Below, in pieces: positions 55,135 through 64,000 of a DNA stretch of 64,000 nt. The stretch's first letter is position 1. The number at the start of each line of letters is the position of its first letter. The notes under the pieces are model-generated. The model had not been told where the DNA came from. It saw only the letters and a list, made by a program, of their open reading frames with translations, and searched no databases. Source of the DNA: Doryteuthis pealeii (taxonomy: Eukaryota; Mollusca; Cephalopoda; Myopsida; Loliginidae); contig CM042141.1 of NCBI GenBank assembly GCA_023376005.1, positions 93,920,145 through 93,984,144 on the forward strand, given 5' to 3'. Both the position numbers and the translations under genes were made by a program.

Positions 55135-55453
55135 AGTGATGCTGATAGATTTTTTAATTTAGTGTGATCTGGGATGCACATTTGATTTGAAGGAGTCTTT
55201 GGAAAATTTTAATGGGTCCCAACTAAAGTTTCTTAAATTGTTTGGTTTTTATTTATGAACTGGGAAACAAAGCCACCTAATCCCTACTTTCTACTCCAGC
55301 CCATGTAATTTGAAAAGAAAATATTGAAATACATTTACAATTAGATTGAAATTGTGGTGGAAGAAAACTAAAAACATTGGTACGCATGGATATGATTTTA
55401 CTGTACCCTTTTAGATTTTTGTGTCAGGGTGCAAAACGCTTACCTATCAACAA
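55134..55453 (+). mobile_element. hAT-like MITE, plus strand
   Basis: AGTGATGCTGATAGATTTTT start, GGGTCCCAACTAAAGTTTC, GGAAACAAAGCCACCTAATC, CGCATGGATATGATTTTACT, and the end ACGCTTACCTATCAAC. Same family as 53981-54286. Confidence 0.8.
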
Positions 55454-55499
55454 GGTGGACTGGGCTCTTTAACCTTGGTTAGTAGCATTGCCAGCACTT

Positions 55500-56665
55500 A
55501 GCTGCAATTGGTGGATATTGACAAATTTGCAATTTTAATCGGTTTAATTCGCAATTTCTCGAGTATTTCTGATCCATTCTTAAAAATATTTATATGGCTG
55601 GAAAGAAAAGAAAATAATCTTTCTAAATATGTAATTTCTATGTTTTTATCCATTGAATTATTTTTTAGTGTTTTTTAAACAATATGTTGCTTCAAATAGC
55701 TAAAAACACAAGACTATTTTCTTTTCCTGAGGCTAAAATTTGCTTTGTTTCACAAAATCAAAGAGGATAATCATTATCAATATTCTTGAAATTGTACACT
55801 TAATTAGACAGCTTTAACTACATCGTGTAGCTTGTTGTTTTTTTTGTTTTTCTTCGAACTTTGGAAGCAAAACCACTATCGATGAAAGTTGACGCAGGTT
55901 CCTTCAAAAAGTATAGGATGAACACAAAAAAATGCAGTATATCCTTAATAGAAGACAGTCTCAGAATTATTTTTATATGTGTGATATTTGGATGATGGTT
56001 AACCGTCAGGATTTTTTTGTCAAATGTTCAATTTTGGAGAAAAAATTAACTGATATAGGATTAAAATGTTAACAAAACACATGATCACACTCTGGCCAGA
56101 CAGGCTTTGTTTTTTTGTTTTTTTTTTTTTTTGTTTTTTATAAAAAAAAAAATGTTTTTTTTAAATAATTATGTAAATAGGTATTTATTTCTTGTATGTA
56201 ATACAATATAGTAAGTATTTAAAAAGCATTTTTAAGTTCAGTGATGTTATTTATTTAAATTAATACTGTGTATACATGCATATTAAAATGAATGTTTAAT
56301 TTTGTAAACTTTCTCTTTTCATTTTTTTATTTTTTTTTTTTTATCTTTATTCTCTAAAATAATCAGTGTGACATACAATTTGAGTGCAGAATCATGAACA
56401 TAATTTTACATAAGAATTTCAAATTTTATCAAAATTGCTCCAAAAATAAAATGAAGAAATGACTGAATTTCTTGTTTTGAATTGTTGTGATTTGATTTTT
56501 AAATCATGTCCACTTTTGTACCCCCAATTTCAGGGCTTTAAATTCTCATAACTTTTGAACTACTGGGGATATTTGCATAATTCAAACAGTTCTGAACTCC
56601 ATTTACAAATCTCTATTTAACTAACATGATTAAATAACAATAACCTCAAATAAAATAAATCAACT
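55500..56665 (-). mobile_element. Partial inverted copy of the 36-kb transposon
   Basis: GCAATTTCTCGAGTATTTC, CATATGGCTGGAAAGAAA-like, TTTGGAAGCAAAACCAC, CTTCAAAAAGTATA, and further right TACCCCCAATTTCAGGGC, TTCTCATAACTTTTGAAC and TTGCATAATTCAAACAG. These are the reverse complement of 38060 back to 36360. The outer inverted repeats were not found. Only one of the two internal blocks is present, so the duplication at 37.1-38.1 kb is specific to the other copy. Confidence 0.8.
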
Positions 56666-56666
56666 G

Positions 56667-56802
56667 GGAATGCTATGGTTAGGCAACCAGTCTTGGCGAA
56701 GGGAAACTCTCTGAATTCAAACCTTTTTAAAATCTGCTTAAATTAGTCTTGTCACATCCTGTTTATGCAGAGGGGTTGGGTAAATATATAAATAGGACTG
56801 AA
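56667..56802 (+). repeat. SINE-3 tail, plus strand
   Basis: GGTTAGGCAACCAGTCTTGG, CTGAATTCAAACCTTTTTAA, AATCTGCTTAAATTAG, GTCACATCCTGTTTATGCAG and GGGGTTGGGTAAATATA. Confidence 0.75.
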
Positions 56803-57247
56803 TTTTCTGATGAATCTTTGTATTTATCATAAAATGTGTAGCCTTTCTTTTGAAAGACTAAAGCTGAAATAAAGGTAAAATTTTGTTCTCGATTAATTCT
56901 GGTAAGTATTGGGTTAATAAGCTTACTCAAATGCTGGCACTGATTTACGAAGAGAACATTTGGAGGATCTAATCTCTGGCTACTTTAAGTTACTAGGGCA
57001 ACCGAACACGGTAAATTGAGAGGGAGCTTTGGTTAGGAGGGATGGGGGGGGGCGATGTTGAAGTGTTTATTTCCAATGGATATTGGCTCATAACTGGCAG
57101 AGATGAAGGGCTGGCTTAGATTTTGTATTAACAATTATTTTCTGCTGAACACAAAAACTTTTGCACAATACTCTTTTGTAGAAGAGGGGAGGAATGCTAT
57201 TTAGATAATCCTTGTCACTTATATTATTATGAAAGTTGTCTATACCC

Positions 57248-57272
57248 TCTCTCTCTCTCTCTCTCTCTCCCT
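57248..57272. repeat. (CT)n microsatellite
   Basis: CT tract with more TC-rich sequence up to 57385. Confidence 0.9.
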
Positions 57273-57649
57273 TACACACTGCATCTCTGGCATTATCTCC
57301 CCTGAGATTTCTATTCCTCTATCTCTCCCTCTCATTACCAGTTGTAATATATCTTCCTGTTTATTTTCTCTCTCTCTACCCCCACTCCTCTCTATTATAT
57401 AGTCAAGTGCAAGAAACAGCAATTGGCCTTTCTAAAAGTGCAAAGCATTGCAGTAGAATGTTGCTATACGTCAGCTGTATGACTTTTTAATCAGAACAAG
57501 TTAGTCCATTCAAAAATGGGTGCCATTTTTGTGGGTGGATATAGACATTCTTTGACAGGCATCATGCTTAGCTAAGCACATAGCAAGGCGAACATTGTCA
57601 CCCTTAACTATTACTTGAAAAATAATAGGCGTGCTTATCATAATTGGCA

Positions 57650-57862
57650 ACCAGAATTCAAAGCCTGGACAAGACTGATTGTGTAACGACAGCTAAAGAA
57701 CCTGGTCTGCCCTACTATTTACCTATAGCTTAGGCTGATGGGGCTCTGTCTGCCTTCCTGTAGATTCATGTCGTTTACCAAGGGGCATTATCATTAATAG
57801 AAATGCAAACACTCTTGTAGAGTAAATTACCTACAGTGATAACTGTTACACCAGGTCTTCAA
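57650..57862 (-). repeat. SINE-3, minus strand, diverged
   Basis: AAGAACCTGGTCTGCCCTAC, TATTTACCTATAGCTTAGGC, ACCAAGGGGCATTATCATTA, GTAAATTACCTACAGTGATA, ACTGTTACACCAGGTC. On the minus strand the last piece is the GACCTGGTGTAACAGTTA head. Confidence 0.75.
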
Positions 57863-57889
57863 TATCTTTTTGCTATCTCCAAAAATATA

Positions 57890-58462
57890 AAATGAAGTTC
57901 ATGTTTAAAACAAGATAGACATCTCCACATTGGATAGTAAGCATCTAAAATTAATAGACCAGTTCATATACTTAGGTAGTAAGCTCATCTACTGAAAGCG
58001 ATGTCAATGTAAGCATAAAAAGATATGGACTGCTATAGACTATCAATTATGTGGAAATCTGATCTTGATAAGTTAAAGCAAATTCTTCCTAGCCCTATCA
58101 GTGCTATTGTACAGATGCACCACTTGGATTCTAACAAAGCACTTGGAGAAAAAGCTAGATGGGAGCTATACAAGGATGCTACATGCTGTCTTAAAAGCAG
58201 CATTCCACAAGAAAGTGGTTGTACGGCCACATACCTCATATAAACCACCAGTAACACGAACAAGACCTGCTGGACACTGCTCGTGGAGCAAGGATGAACT
58301 CCTAAGTGATGTTTGCCCATGGACACCTACACTTGGACTCTTCATAGGCCAACCAGCAAAAACCTACATCAATCTGCTCAGCGGATTTTTGATGCTGTAC
58401 AGAAGACCTCCCAGTGGTGATGGTTGATAGGGACAGTTGGTGGGTCATGGATATGTGTTGCT
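57890..58462 (+). pseudogene. LINE-A C-terminal half
   Basis: The longest LINE-A tail here. HLDSKHLKLIDQFIYLGS near 57935-57985, a DVNVSIKRYGLL-like region, SIMWKSDLDKLKQILP (58046-58092), LLYRCTTWILTKHLEKKLDG (58101-58160), YTRMLHAVLKAAFHKKVV, RTRPAGHCSWSKDELLSDVC, PWTPTLGL and QPAKTYINLLS. Single-base shifts break the frame around 58090, 58160 and 58200. The tail ends with GGTTGATAGGGACAG and a GATGATGAT stretch at 58478. Confidence 0.88.
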
Positions 58463-58768
58463 AGCACTACCTGCTGCTGATGATGATTCACAAGTAATGT
58501 CTTTGATTGCTATGAACCTCCAACTAGTTAACCTGATTGGAGCATTCAGTGAGAAATTGAGACAAACCATTTTAGACATGTTTAATCATCTACAGTATCT
58601 TCTCCATGAAATGCACAAATCTTGAATTTTTTTTCTTTCTGAATTATATAAATCTACACTTATGTCAGTTTGTTCAAAATTAACTTTCTAAATTGAGTTA
58701 GTGAAAACTAAATGTTCCTTGTGCCATCCCATGACAGATTGAGCAAACTTATTGGCCAACTCGTTATG

Positions 58769-58770
<2 letters not shown>

Positions 58771-58804
<34 letters not shown>
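58771..58804. repeat. (CT)n microsatellite
   Basis: Uninterrupted CT dinucleotides. Confidence 0.95.
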
Positions 58805-58810
<6 letters not shown>

Positions 58811-60244
58811 CGGTCAAAATGCCACAATACATCCTTTTGATATTTTACTTTTATAATAGTAAATAACTTTTTGTTTACATCTTTTGATGCAAGTGTCTTT
58901 GTAATCATGAAACTCTTCACAAATAAAATTTAGGATTACTAAATGGTAATCATTCAAATATTTTCAGCTTCATAAATGTTATAAATATTAGCAGATAGAA
59001 ACTTTTTACTTAACAGAACAAACTCTTTATTAAAAAAAAAAAATGTTGCACTTTTTATCTGTGTTCATTATCATGTTTGTAAAATCCATGTTAGTTAATT
59101 GTTCATATACAGACAATTATCAATTACTTTGTGATTCTTTAAGTTTGTTGAGAAATACCAGATAATGAAGGTCTTTGGGGTTTTTTTTTTTTTTCATTAT
59201 AAAGAGCTGAACTGTTTTTAAACAGATTCTGCTATCTTTTGGTGATTTAACAGCTTTTTTAAACAGTTCCTTTGTGTTTAGCAAGAGATGAGTTATTTTT
59301 TTAATGAACCACTTTGATTTGACTATTGATCAATTACATGGTTTTATTGTATACAAGCTTAATTGCTGCCACATAGGATGGCTTTTTAGCTAGTTAACTA
59401 ATTTTTGTTGGCCCTAATTAGTGATATTTTGCCATAGATAAAATGTGTAAATTTGCCAAATTTTATTATAAGAGGTTAAATTTTTTTTAATTTTTTTTTA
59501 TTAATGTATTTCTTTCCATTTAATACAAAAACCCTGTGATTGGGCTTCCAAACATTTCATTATGGGGGTTTAACTTCCATTAGGGTGTCTTAATATTGAA
59601 ATTTACTGAAGTTTTTTGAATAGGCATTTCATTTACTTATGGTTTAAATTTCATATAAATCAACCCCCCCTTTGATTAAAATGAAATATACTTATCTAAG
59701 TACCCTAGGTAATGTAGTTTCAGAATATAGTTATGGGGAAGGGGTCATCTCCAAAACCCTAGGTGGAGTTTGTTCACAAACCCACACAGAAACTACAACT
59801 TATATACATACCATATTTAATGATTTATAAGATGAACTTATCTTTAATCAAAAATTGTCTCAGAAAATTACTGTCTTAAAAAGTCAAGGGGGGTCATCTT
59901 TGGATTACTGGTTAGTGGAGTTCTAGTAATGCAGTGGCACTTAAATTAAACCGAAAACATCTCTGCAAATGTAAACATGGTGATGATCACATCTCCCTCA
60001 ACAATGGCAACTCTTTCCTCAGGTAACAATGTATAACAGTTGTACTTACTGGTACTTCATATAAAATAACACCAGTCAGGAAGAAAATTGTTGTGGTAGC
60101 ATTCAGTCAGGGTTGTGCCGGCTCCATCTGTGGAATTTGCAGAATCCTTCATAAAGGCCAATGCAAGTAAATGGGTGATCTCCTGCCAGTGTTGCAATTT
60201 GTAGACATGAGGGTCCATATTTTGTTCAAGATCAGCCTTCACTG
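58805..60244. other. No gene recognised; one possible MITE end
   Basis: AT-rich. ACCATATTTAATGATTTATA and AGATGAACTTATC at 59809-59840, with GGGGGGTCATCTTTGG near 59889, resemble an inverted-repeat DNA element but boundaries are uncertain. A 61-residue minus-strand frame at 60057-60242 is unassigned. Confidence 0.4.
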
Positions 60245-60805
60245 TCAGTAGCCTTTTTCTTTTTCTTTCTTGTTGAACCCCATGGTGCTACTTCTAGTCC
60301 AGAGGGTGGTCTGGAGTGATTGCTTCATGGATGTATGACCGAGCCAGTGCAGACGTCTAGTGACCATGGCTTGCTGAACAGTTGATTCTGCACCACACAC
60401 AGGGGCGTTTGATAGATTGATGCCGCTGCATCTAAACGATGCTGTGTAGACAGTAATGATTAAAACTTCTCTAGTCTGCAGAGGTCTTCCACCCTCATTA
60501 ACCAGGATTTTCAGCCATAAAGGAGGATAGTCTGTACTAAGGCCTGGTAGATGCATACTTTGGTGCCGCATTTAATTTCTGACAGTGGCCAGGAATGGAA
60601 CCCACAGAACGAATGTCTGGCGAGATCAATGCAAGTTTTTATGTCTGTTTTGCCTTGGCCAGTTGCTGTGATGATGGCACCCAGATACCTGAAACTGTTG
60701 ACTTCTTCAAGGACTTTGTTGTTGAAGATTATGAACAATTTTTCTGTGGGAGAAAAACGAGCAGTGAGAATCTTATTTTTTGAGGCATTGATCTTCATTC
60801 TAATC
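60245..60805 (-). pseudogene. LINE-C reverse transcriptase C-terminal remnant
   Basis: Minus-strand frame 60798-60511 reads MKINASKNKILTARF, then VLEEVNSFRYLGAIITATGQ, DIKTCIDLARHSF and KVCIYQALVQTILLYG. After a frameshift, 60571-60245 gives FRCSGINLSNAPVCG and VTRRLHWLGHTSM. The FRYLG, ILLYG and RLHWLGH motifs in this order are the connection and thumb region typical of many non-LTR reverse transcriptases. It is distinct from LINE-A and LINE-B. The catalytic part lies upstream and is absent. Confidence 0.85.
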
Positions 60806-60837
60806 TGTGCTACATAACACTGTTGTTCATTAACAGC

Positions 60838-61118
60838 CAGTGATGCTGATAGCTTATTGATTTAGTGCATCATGGGATGCATATGTTTGCTTTGAATGAG
60901 TCCCCGGGAAAACTGATGGGTCCCAACTAAAGTTTAATAAATTGTAGGGTTTTTATTTATGATCTGAGGAAACAAAGCCATCTAACTCTTACCTTTTGTA
61001 ACCTATCCTGTGTAATTCGTTTCTAAGAAACTATTGATATGTATTTACCGTTAGCTTGAAACGGTGAGGGAAGAAAAACACTGGGATGCATGGATATGAT
61101 TTTACTGTGTCCTGGCAA
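60838..61118 (+). mobile_element. hAT-like MITE, plus strand
   Basis: CAGTGATGCTGATAGCTTAT start, TGAGTCCCCGGGAAAACTG, ATGGGTCCCAACTAAAGTTT, GAAACAAAGCCATCTAAC, TGGGATGCATGGATATGATT. The 3' end after TGTGTCCTGG is lost. Confidence 0.8.
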
Positions 61119-61898
61119 AAGGTTTTTCACCAAACCCAGGTGATGACATTAAACAGTGCTAATTCATTTGCAGTGCGTTTGAGGATTGTTGGGTAAGCAA
61201 TCTTTGCCAGCAGTCTTGTTGATTCACAAGTTATTACCTCGGCGATTACCTCTGCAAGTGTTAGGCGGGAGGGATGGCAGTCATATGGGGGTAATGCATC
61301 GTTAGTCTCCGGGATATTTGATGGTGGTGACTGCTGGTCAGTGTGGCAAAGTGATCTTACCAACGTTCAAGGCAGTCATTAAAATTCTTGATTGGTTAGC
61401 CATCTTGGTTTAGAACTATTTTGCTGTAGTTCCAGCCAATCTTCATACTCAAACACTGGAGATTTTGTAGAGCTTTCGTGAATCCCCAACAGGAAGAAAA
61501 TAAGTGATGTTTAACCATGCATGTACCAAAACAAGGCTGTTATGGTTTAAAAATGTAAAATATTGGGATTTTATAAGAATCTGAATGCATATGAAACTTA
61601 AAATGACATAAAAGTGGGAAAGCTTTTCTGACATAGTTTAAACTACAATTTTTTATTTTTTTATTTTTTTTTTTACTTGTATCAATATCCTCAAACTCCA
61701 ACACTCTCCTCAATATTGGAGTAGTTTCTTTGCAAGGCTGCACAGGAATGTTTCCAAGTTTGACAATAACCATTTAAAAATTTTTACTTATGTAATTTGC
61801 TTTATTCACTTAGGATTGAATTTTTTTTTATTTTTTATTTTTTTGTCTGTCTGCATAGGCAATATTTACTACTTAGTTATGTCCTGCGTCTATCTTGG

Positions 61899-61932
<34 letters not shown>

Positions 61933-61952
61933 CCTTCTAATATACTTGTAAA
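61119..61952. other. No gene recognised
   Basis: 61130-61370 is GC-richer than its surroundings (for example AGGCGGGAGGGATGGCAGTC near 61263) but no frame is recognised. A T33 run lies at 61900-61932. Confidence 0.4.
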
Positions 61953-62196
61953 GTCGTCGGGGCGGCCTAAAGTCGGTATCAGCCAGTCAGCGAGGGAGTC
62001 TATCCCTTTTCAATAGCACTAGACCAAGGAGATTGTTTTTAGAGCCTGAGGTGGAGCGCCACACCTACCTTCAGCTCCTTACTTTACCGCACAGATCCCT
62101 GTGCTACTCATACGCTGAGTTGACGGGGACCGGTATCGAACTAGGAACCTTGTGGTTTCTAGCTGAACGCTCTACCGACTGAGCTAACCCGGCCCC
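61953..62196 (-). repeat. SINE-2, complete, minus strand
   Basis: On the minus strand from 62195: GGGGCCGGGTTAGCTCAGTC, GGTAGAGCGTTCAGC, B box GGTTCCTAGTTCGATACCGG, AACTCAGCGTATGAGTAGC, CGGTAAAGTAAGGAGCTG, GGTGTGGCGCTCCACCTC, AATCTCCTTGGTCTAGTGC and GGGATAGACTCCCTCGCTG. It keeps intact A and B boxes, and is the youngest-looking copy. Confidence 0.9.
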
Positions 62197-62834
62197 TTGT
62201 AATGGGCTGCTATTAATAAAGATTCAGTTTCTCTTTTCAAGTGTCCTCTGCACAATATACTCAGGTCTTTTTTTTTTTTTTTTTTTTTTCTTTTTTTCTT
62301 GTGTATATTGAAGTCTCCAAAGTTGTTTAGTTTTTCAATGCCATTTATTCGGGAATCTTGAAACCTCTAATCATGCTTTTTTGTTGGATATCTTGAAATA
62401 ACCATATCGGACTAAATTGTAAAATTCATTATATACTTTCAATTTAACCACCACTTATTCCCAGGTGGGTCAGAAAAAAATGAACTGGGTGGAGGTATAA
62501 AACATCTGACCCTTATGGTTTATTTGGGAATACAATATTTATTAAATCTGTTTTGATCTTCAGAACAGCTGCCCTGATTGGTTTGGATTTCTTTACATGG
62601 GATTAAGGTTGTCACTCTTGTCTTAATTTCTTTTGGCCAATCAGCTTGTAATTAAGTGTAAGATTTTTTTTCTTTTGTACTTAAAGATTGAGACCAAGAT
62701 GATAATGATTAGGTATTTCCTTTTTATCCGGGATTATATTTATATTGAAAACAATGAAACCATAAAAGTATTGTTGATGTGTTGATCTCATTTGGTACAA
62801 AGTTTTCTCTAACCTTAAACTAGGTTAGATACTG

Positions 62835-62870
<36 letters not shown>

Positions 62871-63640
62871 AAATTTGTTTTAGGTTTTATAATTGCTTTT
62901 CTTGTCCATTTATGATTATTGTTGAGGAATCTTTTAAATGTCATAATTCTTTTAGTTACCATTCTTACTCTTTTTATCCCTTTCTTGTGGGCCTTTTATG
63001 TGGCTAACAAATGTTAACTGAAATTCTACGGACATTATAAAATGATCAACACAAGCAAGGTGTTGTAACATTTCTAAGTGCAGCTTTTAAACGTAGCTGT
63101 ACATATGACATTCAAATGTTAAGGGGGGGGCTCTTTAAATAACTAGATGCAATAATTCTTTCCCCATGGACTTGGTTGAAGAAAAAAAACAAAACATTTA
63201 CTTTGACCACAATAATACAACAGCTGTGTCCAGTCGATCCTAGTTTCACCATTTTAGTATTTCTGATTTACAAATTATTCATTTTTAATGTGGTGTGATT
63301 CATTAAAACGATCCTGAAAAGGATGGTTGTAAAATAAACTTTGTTTTTGACCGATATATTGGGCAGTCATATTCAAAGGATGGATAGGTGTTTAAGTAAT
63401 TTTTTTTTATCACTTTTCATTCATCTTAATTCTCTTTCCTCTTTTAAAGCATGATTCTGTGTATTAAAATGTGAAATCTATAAAGAATGTACTGCATGAA
63501 TACACACACAATCCTCTCAGTTATCAAGTATTTAGATAATTTAGCATGCTTTTTCTTGTTATACTAGCATTAAATTTTTTTTTTTTTTTTTTTTTTTTTT
63601 TATTTAAAAAAATTTAAATTTGTATTGATCTAAAATATAG
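62197..63640. other. No gene recognised
   Basis: T runs lie at 62267-62289, 62838-62866 and 63576-63601. The remainder is AT-rich unique sequence. Confidence 0.4.
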
Positions 63641-63644
63641 GATT

Positions 63645-63822
63645 ATAAAGAACTGGTTTAGCTCTGTTGGTAGGGCATTAGCTGAGGAATCCTAAGGTTC
63701 TGGGTTTGATACCTGCCCCTGCCATTTCTGCGCATGAGTAGCACAGATTTGGTCATCTGGTTTATGCGGTAAAGCTTCTGGGAGTTGATTGGTGTGGTGC
63801 TTCTCCTCTGCTACTCCAACTT
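63645..63822 (+). repeat. SINE-2, plus strand, 3' part diverged
   Basis: CTGGTTTAGCTCTGTTGGTA head, B box GGTTCTGGGTTTGATACCTG, CCATTTCTGCGCATGAGTAG, TTATGCGGTAAAGCTTCTGG and GGTGTGGTGCTTCTCCTC. The downstream tail is lost. Confidence 0.85.
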
Positions 63823-63904
63823 TTACTATAAACTGGGAAAACTATATAACCCAATTTATACCAGAAGCAATGCTCTAAAAGAAATTGACGATATTTTAGT
63901 ATGT

Positions 63905-64000
63905 ATTTTACCAACTCCTCTGCAGAATGTGACACAAGGTTTTTGTTTTTAGTGCAGTTTAACAAGTTTGAATTTGGTTTTCCTTCTAAATTGGTTGCAT
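63905..64000 (-). repeat. SINE-3, minus strand, running off the window
   Basis: CTGCAGAATGTGACACAAGG, GTGCAGTTTAACAAGTTTG, AATTTGGTTTTCCTTC, TAAATTGGTTGC. The head lies beyond the window. Confidence 0.75.

Overview
This window looks like non-coding DNA from an AT-rich animal genome dense in repeats. There are no operons, no bacterial signals and no intact protein-coding gene that I recognise. Long (TA)n, (CA)n, (GA)n and (GAT)n microsatellites, several tRNA-derived SINE families, decayed non-LTR retrotransposon (LINE) fragments and non-autonomous DNA transposons make up most of it. The mix fits a lophotrochozoan, and a mollusc such as a cephalopod is my best guess. That assignment is an inference from repeat style only. 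Open reading frames are short and mostly arise from microsatellites, a minisatellite or LINE remnants.

Layout. 0-0.5 kb: CpG-rich sequence with clustered ETS-type, E-box and CRE-like motifs, a likely promoter. 0.6-5.2 kb: (TA)n tracts with two fold-back palindromes, a LINE reverse-transcriptase remnant, tRNA-derived SINEs, and a very good hammerhead ribozyme candidate on the minus strand at about 5.13-5.18 kb. 5.7-9.1 kb: a small inverted-repeat element with an internal 182-bp duplication, then three stacked minus-strand LINE fragments. 9.2-18.9 kb: a 42-bp minisatellite, a 2.5-kb repeat that shares both ends with a shorter copy at 2.0-3.1 kb, many copies of a roughly 450-bp dispersed repeat (called repeat D here), and a nested fold-back at 16.8-17.3 kb. 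18.9-26.7 kb: few recognisable repeats, with a CpG- and GAGA-rich segment near 19.6-20.26 kb that could be a promoter and first exon. 26.7-46 kb: SINE-rich sequence with two decayed 5S rRNA-like copies, and a 2.2-kb terminal-inverted-repeat (TIR) transposon at 36.25-38.49 kb. 46.6-51.1 kb: a 4.5-kb DNA transposon with roughly 660-bp inverted ends enclosing a decayed transposase-like gene on the minus strand. 51.1-64 kb: more SINE, LINE and MITE copies, including an inverted partial copy of the 36-kb transposon.

Large-scale signal. From about 18.6 kb to the end, about 27 homopolymer runs of 18 or more bases are T on the plus strand and none are A. In two kinds of element that occur in both orientations, the run that expanded is the one reading T on the plus strand of the window. 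This points to a strand-dependent process, such as transcription across a very long intron or replication direction. The change in skew starts close to the possible promoter at 20 kb. Names such as SINE-1 to SINE-4, repeat D, repeat E, LINE-A, LINE-B and LINE-C are labels used only in this annotation.
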